A stretch of DNA of 64,000 nucleotides from Massilia aurea (lineage in GTDB: Bacteria; Pseudomonadota; Gammaproteobacteria; Burkholderiales; Burkholderiaceae_D): assembly GCF_014200505.1 (NCBI RefSeq), contig NZ_JACHBX010000002.1, forward strand, positions 558,001-622,000, in the 5' to 3' direction. Each line of letters starts with the position of its first letter. Positions within the stretch are counted from its first letter, which is position 1. The translations under genes and the position numbers were made by a program. The notes beneath the pieces are model-generated. The model searched no databases. It saw only the letters and a list, made by a program, of their open reading frames with translations, and was not told where the DNA came from. Below, piece after piece: positions 44,392-53,879 of this stretch.

Positions 44392-45576
44392 ATGCACAGT
44401 GATCTGGCGGTGTTGAACGCTCAAAGACCCCTCGTCGTGCACCTGGTGTATTCGCTCGATGTCGGCGGGCTGGAAACGCTGCTGGTCGACTGCATCAACC
44501 GCATGCCGGCCGACAAATACCGGCATGCGGTGGTCTGCCTGACCCGCTACAGCGCCTTCGCGGACAAGATCACGCAACCGGGCGTCGAGCTGTATGCGCT
44601 GAACAAGCCGCCCGGGAACGGACTACGCGTGCATGTCGACTTCTGGAAGCTGATGCGGCGCCTGCGGCCCACGATCCTGCACACCTACAACCTGTCGGCG
44701 ATGGAGTACTGCTTCACGGCAGCCGCTGCCGGCGTGCCGGTGCGCATCCACGCCGAGCATGGCCGCGACGCCTCCGATCCGCATGGCCTGAACCCAAAGC
44801 ACAACTTCTTGCGCCGCCATCTCGCGCCGTTCATCGACCGCTATGTGCCGGTGTCGGACGATCTGCAGCGCTGGTTTGCCGAGGTTGTCCGCATCCCTGC
44901 GGCCAAGAACCACCTGATCAAGAACGGTGTCGATACCGACCGCTACGCTCCGCGCGCGCAAGCGGTGACGGCCGCGCCGTGGGGCGCTGGCGACATCGTG
45001 ATCGGGGCGGTGGCACGCGTGCAGGACGTCAAGAACCACGCCAGCCTGGTGGCCGCGTTTGCGCTGCTGCGCGAGCGCCTGCCGGCCCTGCGCGACCGGC
45101 TGCGCCTGTCGATCGTCGGCGACGGCCCGTTGTTCGGCAAGATCCAGGCGCAGGTCGCAGAAGCCGGCCTGCAGGATGTCGTGTGGCTGCCCGGCGCGCG
45201 CGCCGACGTGGCCGATCTGCTGCATGGCTTTACCATCTTCGCCCTGCCCTCGCTGGCCGAAGGCACGCCCGTGTCGCTGCTCGAAGCGATGGCCTGCGGC
45301 CTGCCGTCGGTGTGTTCGCGCGTGGGCGGCATCCCCGAAGTCGTCGTCGATGACGTGCATGGTATCTTGGTGCCGGTGGAGGTCGATGCGCTGGCCGAGG
45401 CGCTTGCGCGCTACGTCCAGGACCCGGCCCTGCGGGCACGCCACGGCGCGGCAGCGCGCGCGCGCATCGAAGACAAGTACAGCATGGCCGCCATGCTCGG
45501 CGCGTACACCGCGCTGTACGACGGCCTCTGTGCGCGCAAGGCGCCGGCGCGGCTGCGTCCCATCGTCAACTCTTAA
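44392..45576 (+). CDS. XrtA-associated sugar transferase, group 2
   Basis: A 394-aa GT4-type glycosyltransferase (TIGR03088 type). The N-terminus has VVHLVYSLDVGGLETLLVD, the middle has IKNGVDTDRYAPR, and the C-terminal motif is PSLAEGTPVSLLEAMACGLP. The ATG at 44392 has GGA upstream; an in-frame TTG at 44371 would lengthen it slightly. It lies between the exosortase gene and the amidotransferase gene. Confidence 0.9.
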   Translation: MHSDLAVLNAQRPLVVHLVYSLDVGGLETLLVDCINRMPADKYRHAVVCLTRYSAFADKITQPGVELYALNKPPGNGLRVHVDFWKLMRRLRPTILHTYNLSAMEYCFTAAAAGVPVRIHAEHGRDASDPHGLNPKHNFLRRHLAPFIDRYVPVSDDLQRWFAEVVRIPAAKNHLIKNGVDTDRYAPRAQAVTAAPWGAGDIVIGAVARVQDVKNHASLVAAFALLRERLPALRDRLRLSIVGDGPLFGKIQAQVAEAGLQDVVWLPGARADVADLLHGFTIFALPSLAEGTPVSLLEAMACGLPSVCSRVGGIPEVVVDDVHGILVPVEVDALAEALARYVQDPALRARHGAAARARIEDKYSMAAMLGAYTALYDGLCARKAPARLRPIVNS

Positions 45577-45596
45577 CTTCAGCGGAACCAGACAGC

Positions 45597-47495
45597 ATGT
45601 GCGGAATAGTCGGCATTTTTGATACCCTCGGCAACCGGGAGATCGACCGCGCGGCCCTGGGCCGCATGAACGAAAGCCAGCACCACCGCGGCCCCGACGA
45701 GGGCGAGCTGTATCTGGAACCGAGCATGGGCATGGGCCACCGCCGCCTGTCCGTGATCGACCTGGCCAGCGGCCAGCAGCCGATCGTCAATGCCGAGCGC
45801 GACGTGGTGATGGTCTTCAACGGCGAGATCTACAACTACCGCGAGCTGCGCGTCGAACTCGAGGCGCTGGGTTTTGTGTTTCGCACCAAGTCGGATTCGG
45901 AGTCGCTGCTGCACGCCTACCAGGCCTGGGGCCCGGACTGCGTGCACCGCCTGCGCGGCATGTTTGCGTTCGCGATCTGGGATCGCAAGAAGCAGACGAT
46001 GTTCCTCGCGCGCGACCATGTCGGCGTCAAGCCGATGTTCTATTCGCTGCTCCCGAATGGCCTGTTCGTGTTCGGCTCCGAGCTGAAATCGATCATGACC
46101 CACCCCGAACTGTCGCGCAAACTCAATCCGCGCGCGGTCGAGGATTACTTCGCGTTCGGCTACGTGCCCGAGCCGCACACCATTTTCCATAACGCCTACA
46201 AGCTGGGGCCCGGCCACCGCATCGTGATCAAGGCGGGCGCGCGCGAGGTCACGCCCGAGCAGTACTGGGATGTGCCATTCAAGCGCGCCCCGCAGCGGCC
46301 GATGCAGGAAATCGAGCAGGAGCTGATCGAGCGCGTGCGCGAATGCGTGCAGAGCCAGACCGTGGCCGACGTGCCATTGGGCGCGTTCCTGTCGGGCGGC
46401 GTCGATTCGAGCGCGGTCGTGGCGATGATGGCGCAGAATAATCCCGATCCGGTGACCACGCTGTCGATCGGCTTTGACGACCCGGAGTACGACGAATCGA
46501 AGTTCGCCAGCGAGGTGGCCACGCGCTACGGCACGACCCACCACGCGCAGATCGTCGACAAGGACGACTACGGCCTGATCGACACGCTGGGCCACCTGTA
46601 CGACGAGCCGTTCGCCGACAGCTCGGCGATCCCGACCTACCGCGTGTGCCAGCTGGCGCGCAAGCACGTGACCGTGTCGCTGTCGGGCGATGGCGGCGAC
46701 GAAAGCTTCGCTGGCTACCGCCGCTACCGCTATGCGATGGCCGAGCAGCGCGTGCGCGACAAGGTGCCCGCCAGCCTGCGCAAACCAGTGTTCGGCACGC
46801 TGGGCAAGCTGTATCCGAAGGCCGATTGGGCGCCGCGCATGTTCCGCGCCAAGACCACGTTCGAGGCACTGGCGCGCGACACGGTCGAGGGGTATTTCCA
46901 CGGCGTGTCGATCATGCCGGACCGCGTGCGGGCGCAGTTGTTCTCGGACTCGTTCAAGCGTGAGCTGCAGGGCTACAGCGCGATCGAAGTATTCCTTGGC
47001 CACGCTGCAAAATCGCCGACGGACGACCCGCTGTCGCTGATCCAGTACCTCGACTTCAAGACCTGGCTGCCAGGCGACATCCTGACCAAGGTCGACCGCG
47101 CCGCGATGGCGCACTCGCTCGAGGTGCGCGTGCCGCTGCTGGACCATACGTTCGTGGAATGGGCATCCAGCCTGCCGCCCGACATCAAGCTCGGCGGTGG
47201 CGAAGGCAAGTACATCTTCAAGAAGGCGCTCGAACCGTACCTGTCGCACGACGTGCTGTACCGCGCCAAGAAGGGTTTTTCGATTCCGCTGGCCGCCTGG
47301 CTGCGCGGCCCGCTGCGCGAGAAGCTGCGCGCTGCTGCGCTGTCGCCGCTGCTGCTCGACACCGGCATGTTCAACGAAAAATTCTTGCGCGAGATGGTGG
47401 ACCAGCATATCGCCGGCAGCAAGGATTACAGCGCGCCGTTATGGTCGGTATTGATGTTCGAGACCTTCTTGCGGGTGAGCGCCAACCGCCCATAA
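45597..47495 (+). CDS. XrtA-system amidotransferase, asparagine synthase-like
   Basis: A 632-aa class II glutamine amidotransferase joined to an asparagine synthase domain (TIGR03108 type). C2 is the N-terminal glutaminase nucleophile (MCGIVGIF). The synthase PP-loop SGGVDSS begins at S266, with LSGDGGDESFAGY and LTKVDRAAMAHSLE further on. In exosortase A loci this enzyme is thought to amidate a sugar acid or amino-acid substituent of the polysaccharide. Uronic acids from the adjacent ugd branch would be natural targets (inference). A terminator follows. Confidence 0.92.
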   Translation: MCGIVGIFDTLGNREIDRAALGRMNESQHHRGPDEGELYLEPSMGMGHRRLSVIDLASGQQPIVNAERDVVMVFNGEIYNYRELRVELEALGFVFRTKSDSESLLHAYQAWGPDCVHRLRGMFAFAIWDRKKQTMFLARDHVGVKPMFYSLLPNGLFVFGSELKSIMTHPELSRKLNPRAVEDYFAFGYVPEPHTIFHNAYKLGPGHRIVIKAGAREVTPEQYWDVPFKRAPQRPMQEIEQELIERVRECVQSQTVADVPLGAFLSGGVDSSAVVAMMAQNNPDPVTTLSIGFDDPEYDESKFASEVATRYGTTHHAQIVDKDDYGLIDTLGHLYDEPFADSSAIPTYRVCQLARKHVTVSLSGDGGDESFAGYRRYRYAMAEQRVRDKVPASLRKPVFGTLGKLYPKADWAPRMFRAKTTFEALARDTVEGYFHGVSIMPDRVRAQLFSDSFKRELQGYSAIEVFLGHAAKSPTDDPLSLIQYLDFKTWLPGDILTKVDRAAMAHSLEVRVPLLDHTFVEWASSLPPDIKLGGGEGKYIFKKALEPYLSHDVLYRAKKGFSIPLAAWLRGPLREKLRAAALSPLLLDTGMFNEKFLREMVDQHIAGSKDYSAPLWSVLMFETFLRVSANRP

Positions 47496-47531
47496 GGCCA
47501 GTGCTCGGCGCTGTTCAACGTTGACTGCACG

Positions 47532-47561
47532 AAAAAAAAGGCCGGTTGCAACCGGCCTTTT
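47532..47561. terminator. Bidirectional terminator after the amidotransferase gene
   Basis: A perfect palindrome AAAAGGCCGGTTG / CAACCGGCCTTTT (47536-47561) with A-run and T-run flanks. It ends the plus-strand eps operon and the minus-strand epimerase/ugd operon. Confidence 0.88.
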
Positions 47562-47564
47562 CAT

Positions 47565-48554
47565 TCATGCGCGCGTCGGCGCCCAGTCACGGTACCAGGT
47601 CCAGAAACTGGCCAGGCCCGTCGCCAGTGGCGTGGTCGGCGCGAAGTCGACCCAGGCCTTGAGCTTGGCGATCGATGCATGCGTGGCAGGCACGTCGCCC
47701 GGCTGCATCGGCAGGAATTCCTTGCGCGCTTCGACGCCCATTACGGACTCGAGCGTGCGGATGAACTCGAGCACCTGCACCGGATTGTGGTTACCGATGT
47801 TGAACACCGTATGCGGCGCGCTCGTGGCCGTGGCCGGCGTCGGCTTGAACAGCAGGCGCACCACCCCTTCGACGATGTCGTCGATATAGGTGAAGTCGCG
47901 TGTGAGCAGGCCTTCGGCGAACACGGGGATCGTGGCGCCGCGCATCATTTTCTCGGCAAAGCTGAAATACGCCATGTCGGGCCGGCCCCAGGGACCGTAG
48001 ACCGTGAAGAAGCGCAGGCCGGTGGCCGGCAACCTGAACAGGTGGCTGTACGAGTGCGCCATCAATTCATTGGACTTCTTGGTGGCGGCGTAAAGCGACA
48101 CGGGCGCATCGACCTGGTCGTCCTCGCTGAAGGGCACCTTGGCATTGTTGCCGTACACGCTGCTGCTGCTGGCGTACAACAAGTGCTCGATGGCGCCCTG
48201 GCGACAGGCTTCGAGGATATTCCCGAAGCCCACCAGGTTCGACTGGATATACACGGACGGATTGTCGATCGAGTAGCGCACGCCGGCTTGCGCCGCCAGG
48301 TGCACCACCAGTTGCGGCCGCTCGCGTTCGAACAGTGCGGCAACCTGCGCTGCATCGCTCAGTTCGACCGTGTGGCAGGCAACGCCAGCGGGTGCGAGCA
48401 GTGCGCGCACCCGGTCATGCTTGAGGCGCGGATCGTAATAATCGTTGAAGTTGTCGCAGCCGGTCACCTGATGGCCCATGGCCGCCAGGCGCGCGGCCAC
48501 GAAGCTGCCGACGAAGCCGGCAGCACCCGTGACCAGGATCCGCTGGGGTGTCAT
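47565..48554 (-). CDS. UDP-glucuronate 4-epimerase-like NAD-dependent epimerase
   Basis: A 329-aa SDR epimerase converting UDP-glucuronate to UDP-galacturonate (family-level). It has the NAD loop TGAAGFVGSFVA, the active-site YAATKK (Tyr/Lys), SSSSVYG, and RFFTVYGPWGRPDM, the usual UGAE motif. The ATG at 48554 shares its A with the ugd stop (TGATG), so it is coupled. Together they supply uronic acids for the Eps glycan. Confidence 0.92.
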   Translation of the reverse strand: MTPQRILVTGAAGFVGSFVAARLAAMGHQVTGCDNFNDYYDPRLKHDRVRALLAPAGVACHTVELSDAAQVAALFERERPQLVVHLAAQAGVRYSIDNPSVYIQSNLVGFGNILEACRQGAIEHLLYASSSSVYGNNAKVPFSEDDQVDAPVSLYAATKKSNELMAHSYSHLFRLPATGLRFFTVYGPWGRPDMAYFSFAEKMMRGATIPVFAEGLLTRDFTYIDDIVEGVVRLLFKPTPATATSAPHTVFNIGNHNPVQVLEFIRTLESVMGVEARKEFLPMQPGDVPATHASIAKLKAWVDFAPTTPLATGLASFWTWYRDWAPTRA

Positions 48555-49918
48555 CAAGCGGCCGTCCGGCTGACGCGGCCAATCCCTTCGTAGGCCAGAC
48601 CAGCGGCAGCGACGACAGCTGGATCATAGATGTTGCGGCCATCGAAGATCGCCTTGTCACGCAGGATGGTGGCCAGGCCGGCGAAGTCCGGCGCGCGGAA
48701 TTCTTTCCATTCGGTGACCAGGACCAGCGCATCGGCGCCTTCGGTTGCCGCGGCAGCCGAGCTGACGATCGTCAGCATGGATTCGACGCGCGCAGCACCG
48801 TGTTCGCGGGCCAAGACGCGCAGCGCTTCGCTGCTGGCGACCGGATCGTAGGCGCGCACGTGGCAGCCGGCGTCGAACAGCTCCTTGAGCAGCACCAGGC
48901 TTGGGGCTTCGCGCATGTCATCGGTGTTCGGCTTGAACGACAGGCCCCACACGGCGACCGTCTTGCCCTTGAGACCTTCGACGCCGCCGTAGAAGCGCGT
49001 GAGCTTCTTGAACAGCACGTTTTTCTGGTTGTCGTTGACCAGTTCGGTCGCTTCCAGGATGTGCAGCACCTGGCCATGATCGCCACCGGTCTTGACCAGC
49101 GCTTTCACGTCTTTCGGGAAGCACGAACCGCCGTAGCCCATGCCGGCGTACAGGAACTGCGAACCGATGCGCGGGTCCAGGCCCATGCCGTGGCGCACGG
49201 CTTCGATGTCGGCGCCCAGCACTTCGGCCAGGTTGGCCAGCTCGTTCATGAAGCTGATGCGGGTGGCCAGCATGGCGTTCGCGGCGTACTTGGTCAGCTC
49301 GGCGCTGCGCACGTCCATCTCGACCAGCTTTTCGTGGTTGCGGCTGAATGGTGCGTACAGCTGGCGCATCAGCTTGGTAGCGACGGTGTCGTCGCTGCCG
49401 ACGACGATGCGGTCCGGGCGCATGAAGTCGTCGATGGCTGCGCCTTCTTTCAGGAATTCGGGATTGCTCACCACCGAGAACGACAGCGTGCTGCCGCGCT
49501 TGTCGAGCTCGCCCTGGATGGCGGCACGCACTTTATCGGCGGTGCCGACCGGGACGGTCGACTTGTCGACCACGACCACCGGCTTGTCGATGCGCTGACC
49601 GATCGAACGGGCGGCGGCCAGGATGTGGGTCAGGTCGGCGCTGCCGTCTTCGTCAGGCGGCGTACCCACGGCCAGGAACACGCAGTCAGCGTGCGCGACG
49701 GCTTCGTCGTAGCTGGTCGAAAACAGCAGGCGACCTGCGTTGGCGTTGCGCTCGACCATGTTGTCGAGGCCTGGCTCGTGAATCGGAATGACGCCGTTCT
49801 TGAGCATTGCAATTTTTTCTTCGTTGACGTCGAGACACAGTACAGTGTTGCCGACATCGGCGAAGCAAGCGCCTGAAACGAGACCGACGTAGCCGGTGCC
49901 AATGATGGTGATCTTCAT
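48554..49918 (-). CDS. ugd: UDP-glucose 6-dehydrogenase
   Basis: A 454-aa enzyme oxidising UDP-glucose to UDP-glucuronate. The N-terminal NAD domain has [10 protein letters not shown]. The central segment has [18 protein letters not shown] and the catalytic Cys in YGGSCFPKD. The C-terminal UDP domain follows ([16 protein letters not shown]). Length is standard. The region upstream (49919-50197) is a divergent promoter region with an AT-rich core and no confident promoter. Confidence 0.96.
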   Translation of the reverse strand: MKITIIGTGYVGLVSGACFADVGNTVLCLDVNEEKIAMLKNGVIPIHEPGLDNMVERNANAGRLLFSTSYDEAVAHADCVFLAVGTPPDEDGSADLTHILAAARSIGQRIDKPVVVVDKSTVPVGTADKVRAAIQGELDKRGSTLSFSVVSNPEFLKEGAAIDDFMRPDRIVVGSDDTVATKLMRQLYAPFSRNHEKLVEMDVRSAELTKYAANAMLATRISFMNELANLAEVLGADIEAVRHGMGLDPRIGSQFLYAGMGYGGSCFPKDVKALVKTGGDHGQVLHILEATELVNDNQKNVLFKKLTRFYGGVEGLKGKTVAVWGLSFKPNTDDMREAPSLVLLKELFDAGCHVRAYDPVASSEALRVLAREHGAARVESMLTIVSSAAAATEGADALVLVTEWKEFRAPDFAGLATILRDKAIFDGRNIYDPAVVAAAGLAYEGIGRVSRTAA

Positions 49919-50197
49919 GATTTATATTGAGGAACGAGTAACTGAAAAATAGAACCGGGCAGAGCAGCACGGCGAACCAGGCTATTTTTCCACAGATTGG
50001 AAAATAATTGCCACACGTAACAAATGCGTGCAAAACTTGAATTATAGTATCATGGTTGTCAAAAATTTATGCGTTTGCTCGTTAATTGTGCTGCCCTCTG
50101 GCAAAATTTTTCGCATAATCACGACATTGCAGTACAACACTTCCACTCCCGGATCAAACCATCCGGCGGTGCACCGATCAGCACCCGGCACGACACA

Positions 50198-51382
50198 ATG
50201 AAGTTACTCACTTTTAGCACCCTGTATCCCAATTCGCAGCAACCGAACCACGGTATCTTTGTGGAAACCCGATTGCGCTACCTGATTGCCAGCGGGCAGG
50301 TCGAGTCACGCGTCGTCGCGCCAGTGCCATGGTTCCCGCTCAAGGGAGAACGTTTCGGCCATTATGGCACTCTTGCCAAGGTACCGCGGCGCGAAACACG
50401 CAACGGCATCGACGTCACGCACCCACGCTACCTGGTACTGCCGCGCGTGGGCATGAACGTCACGCCCTATACACTGGCACATGCGGCAAAACGGGAAATC
50501 GGCCGCATCCTCGACAGCGGTTACGATTTCGACGCCATCGACGCCCACTATTTCTATCCGGACGGCGTGGCAGCGGTCATGCTCGGCAAGTACTTCAAGA
50601 AACCGGTGGTGATCACCGCGCGCGGCACCGACATCAACCTGATTCCCCAGTTCGCGCGGCCGCGCCAGCTGATCCTGGATGCGGCGCGCGACGCCGACGG
50701 CATCATCACCGTGTGCAAGGCGCTCAAGGACGAGATGGTCGGCCTGGGCGTGGCGCCCGACAACATCACCCCGCTGCGCAACGGCGTCGATCTGGAGCGC
50801 TTTGCGCCCATCGACCGCGCCGCCGCGCGCGCCGCCGTCGGGCTGGCGCCGGGACGCTTCACGCTGTTGTCGGTCGGCCTGCTCGATCCGCGCAAGGCGC
50901 ACGACCTGATCATCCGCGCCCTGCCCCAGTTGCCCGACGTCGACCTGCTGATCGCCGGCATCGGCCCTGAAAAGAACAATCTGGAGCGCCTGGCGCGTGA
51001 ATTGAACGTGCAGGACCGTGTCAAGCTGCTGGGCAGCGTGCCGCAGACCGAACTGAAAACGTATTACAACGCTGCCGACACCCTGGTGCTGGCGTCGAGC
51101 CGCGAAGGCTGGGCCAATGTGCTGCTCGAAAGCATGGCGTGCGGCACCCCGGTGGTGGCCAGCAATGTGTGGGGCACGCCCGAAGTGGTGGCGGCGCCGG
51201 CTGCCGGCGTTCTGATGCCGCAGCGCACCCCCGAAGGCCTGGTCGCGGCGCTGGGCCAGTTGCGCGCCAACTACCCGGCGCACAGCGCCACCCGCCGCTA
51301 CGCCGAAGACTTTGGCTGGCAACCGACCACCCAGGGCCAGATCGACCTGTTCCACTCCATCTTGGCGAGAAAAGCCGCGTGA
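50198..51382 (+). CDS. GT4 glycosyltransferase
   Basis: A 394-aa GT-B glycosyltransferase. N-terminus MKLLTFSTLYPN; it also has ITARGTDINLIP (acceptor-side loop), LRNGVDLERFAP, GLLDPRKAHDLII and the EX7E-type SSREGWANVLLESMACGTP. I take ATG 50198, the start of family-like sequence; the longer reading from 50069 has no ribosome site and odd composition. It overlaps the next glycosyltransferase gene by four bases. Confidence 0.9.
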   Translation: MKLLTFSTLYPNSQQPNHGIFVETRLRYLIASGQVESRVVAPVPWFPLKGERFGHYGTLAKVPRRETRNGIDVTHPRYLVLPRVGMNVTPYTLAHAAKREIGRILDSGYDFDAIDAHYFYPDGVAAVMLGKYFKKPVVITARGTDINLIPQFARPRQLILDAARDADGIITVCKALKDEMVGLGVAPDNITPLRNGVDLERFAPIDRAAARAAVGLAPGRFTLLSVGLLDPRKAHDLIIRALPQLPDVDLLIAGIGPEKNNLERLARELNVQDRVKLLGSVPQTELKTYYNAADTLVLASSREGWANVLLESMACGTPVVASNVWGTPEVVAAPAAGVLMPQRTPEGLVAALGQLRANYPAHSATRRYAEDFGWQPTTQGQIDLFHSILARKAA

Positions 51383-52536
51383 AAATCCTTTATCACCACC
51401 GTACCCGTTCCAAGGACGGCCAGTACGTCCACATCGAAGAAATGATCCGCGCACTGCGCGCCGAGGGCCATGAGGTCGTGATCGTGGCCCCTCCCAGCGC
51501 CGAAACCGAATCGTTCGGTTCGGACGCCGGCCCGGTTGCCTGGCTCAAGCGCCACCTGCCCAAGACCTTCTATGAATTGATGGAGCTGTCGTATTCGCTG
51601 GTCGCGTACCGGCGCCTGGCCAAGGCCGTCAAGGAGCACCGCCCGGACGTGCTGTATGAACGCTACAACCTGTTCCTGCCAGCGGGCATCTGGCTGGCGC
51701 GCAAGTACAAGCTGCCGATGCTGCTCGAAGTAAATGCCCCAATCCTGGAAGAGCGCACCCGCTACGACGGCCTGGCGCTGACGAAGCTGGGCCGCTGGTC
51801 GCAGGCCTATGCCTGGCGCAACGCCGACATGGTGCTGCCGGTCACGCACGTGCTGGGCGATATCGTGCAGGCCTACGGCGTGCCGCCGGAACGCATCGAC
51901 GTGATCCCGAACGGCATCGACCCCGAACGCTTTGCCGGCGCGCCAGACGTGGAACAGGCCAAGCGCGCGCTGGGCCTGCAGGATGTGCTGGTGCTGGGCT
52001 TTACCGGTTTTGTCCGCGACTGGCATGGCCTGGACAAGGTGATCGAGCTGATCGCGCAGGACCCGCCGGATGCACGGCGTCACCTGCTGGTCGTCGGCGA
52101 CGGCCCCGTGCGCACCACGCTCGAGCAGCAGGCGCGCGACCTGGGCATCGAACACCGCGTGCAGTTCACCGGCATCATCGGGCGCGACGACGTGGCGCGT
52201 TACGTGGCCGCGTTCGACATTGCACTGCAACCGGCCGTGGTGAAGTATGCTTCACCATTGAAGCTGTTCGAATACCTGGCACTGGGCAAGGCGATCGTCG
52301 GCCCGGACCAGCCGAATATCCGCGAGATCCTGCGCGCCGACCACAATGCCGTGCTGTTCGACCCGGATGCGCCAGGTGGCCTGGCCGGCGCGGTCAAGCG
52401 CCTGTGCGACGACCCGCTGCTGCGCGCCCGTGTGGCGCAAGGCGCGCGCGACGCCATCGACGAGCAGCAGCTGACCTGGCGCGCCAATGCGCGCCGCGTT
52501 GTCGCCCTTTTCGAGAGAATGCAGAAACGTGCGTGA
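51379..52536 (+). CDS. GT4 glycosyltransferase, XrtA-associated type
   Basis: A 385-aa GT-B glycosyltransferase beginning KILYHHRTRSKDGQYVHIEEM, typical of the exosortase A-associated group TIGR04063 or a close relative. It has VIPNGIDPERF, GFTGFVRDWHG and the C-terminal ALQPAVVKYASPLKLFEYLALGK, with EYLALGK in place of the usual EAMA loop. The start is GTG 51379, overlapping the previous stop. It overlaps the Wzy-like gene by eight bases. Confidence 0.9.
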   Translation: MKILYHHRTRSKDGQYVHIEEMIRALRAEGHEVVIVAPPSAETESFGSDAGPVAWLKRHLPKTFYELMELSYSLVAYRRLAKAVKEHRPDVLYERYNLFLPAGIWLARKYKLPMLLEVNAPILEERTRYDGLALTKLGRWSQAYAWRNADMVLPVTHVLGDIVQAYGVPPERIDVIPNGIDPERFAGAPDVEQAKRALGLQDVLVLGFTGFVRDWHGLDKVIELIAQDPPDARRHLLVVGDGPVRTTLEQQARDLGIEHRVQFTGIIGRDDVARYVAAFDIALQPAVVKYASPLKLFEYLALGKAIVGPDQPNIREILRADHNAVLFDPDAPGGLAGAVKRLCDDPLLRARVAQGARDAIDEQQLTWRANARRVVALFERMQKRA

Positions 52537-53875
52537 TCTAATCCTGTTTGCCGCTTTCCTGGCGATCATCCCCTTCATCTTCAAGCGGCCTGTGGTCGGC
52601 ACCCTGGCCTATGCCCTGGTCAGCCTGATGAACCCGCACCGGCTGACCTACGGCGCCGCGACCTTCTTCCCGTTCGCGATGTACCTGTGCATCGCGACGC
52701 TGCTGGCACTGTTGATATCGCGCGAGAAGAAGAAGCTCCCGATGTCGCCGCCGGTCATCGTGCTGATGCTGTTCTTTGCCTGGTACACGATCGGTGCCGT
52801 GCTGGCGCAGGACCCGACCGCGGCGTGGTTCGACTGGGACCGGTTCAGCAAGATCGTGCTGATGATCTTCGTGACCATGCTGACCGTGCGTACCGTCAGT
52901 GACGTCAAGCTGCTGGCGCTGACGGTGGCGCTGTCGCTCGGCTTCTGGGGCGTCAAGAGCGGCATCTTCGTGCTCCTCAGCGGCGGTGGCCAAGGCCTCA
53001 AGGGCCCATCCAGCAGCTTCATCGGCGACAACAACACGCTGGCGCTTGCACTGGTGACCATCACGCCGTTGATCGCTTACCTGATCACCCAGGTCGATTC
53101 CAAGTGGCTCAAGCGGGGCGTGATGGGGATCGCGGGGCTGACCGCGCTGGCGGCGATCGGCTCCTATTCGCGCGGCGCACTGCTGGGCGCCTGCGCCATG
53201 GGCTTCTTCCTGTGGCTCAAGTCGAGTCAGAAGTTCAAGACCGGCCTGGCCATCGCGGTGCTGGTGCCGATTGTCCTGCTGAGCATGCCGCCGGAATGGA
53301 CCGGCCGCATGCAGACGATCGAAACCTACGAGGAAGACGAATCGGCCACCGGGCGCATCAATTCCTGGATGTTCGCCCTCAACGTGGCAAACGCCTTTCC
53401 GCAAGGCGGGGGGCCAAACGTGTTTTCGCCCCATATGTTCATGCTGTACGCGCCGAATCCGGAACGCTACTACGACGCCCACAGCATCTATTTCCAGGTA
53501 CTCGGCGAACTCGGCTACTTCGGACTGGCGTTGTTCCTCACCCTGTTCGCAGTCAGCTGGCGCCTCGGATCGAAAATCGTACGGTTCTGCCGCGGCAAGG
53601 AGGAACTGGAATGGGCCTCGATGCTGGCACGCATGTGCCAGGTCAGCATGATCGGCTACATGACGGCTGGCGCCTTCCTGACGCTGGCGTACTACGATCT
53701 GATCTACTACGTGATCACGATCCTGGTCGTACTCGACAAGGTGCTGATCCGCTATCCGCAGCCCGACAATACGCCGCCGATGCGGATCGGTCTGGTCGAG
53801 CGGTACCGCGAACGCGCCCGCGCCAAGGCCGCGGCCACGGCGCAGCGCAAGGCGCGCTCGGCGTTTCCGCGCTAG
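52529..53875 (+). CDS. Wzy-like O-glycosylation ligase/polymerase, exosortase A-associated
   Basis: A 448-aa polytopic membrane protein (about eleven hydrophobic segments) of the TIGR03097 type, related to O-antigen ligases and Wzy polymerases. A long periplasmic loop (about 265-330) contains EWTGRMQTIETYEEDES and YYDAHSIYFQVL, the Wzy_C-like region with a conserved His. The GTG start at 52529 overlaps the upstream stop. It is likely to polymerise the repeat unit or transfer it to protein. Its stop is only four bases from the convergent decarboxylase stop. Confidence 0.9.
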   Translation: MRDLILFAAFLAIIPFIFKRPVVGTLAYALVSLMNPHRLTYGAATFFPFAMYLCIATLLALLISREKKKLPMSPPVIVLMLFFAWYTIGAVLAQDPTAAWFDWDRFSKIVLMIFVTMLTVRTVSDVKLLALTVALSLGFWGVKSGIFVLLSGGGQGLKGPSSSFIGDNNTLALALVTITPLIAYLITQVDSKWLKRGVMGIAGLTALAAIGSYSRGALLGACAMGFFLWLKSSQKFKTGLAIAVLVPIVLLSMPPEWTGRMQTIETYEEDESATGRINSWMFALNVANAFPQGGGPNVFSPHMFMLYAPNPERYYDAHSIYFQVLGELGYFGLALFLTLFAVSWRLGSKIVRFCRGKEELEWASMLARMCQVSMIGYMTAGAFLTLAYYDLIYYVITILVVLDKVLIRYPQPDNTPPMRIGLVERYRERARAKAAATAQRKARSAFPR

Positions 53876-53879
53876 GCGG

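Noticed and set aside
50043-50060. TTGACA and TATAAT on the minus strand upstream of ugd
   Set aside because: The spacer is only ten bases, so they cannot form one sigma-70 promoter.
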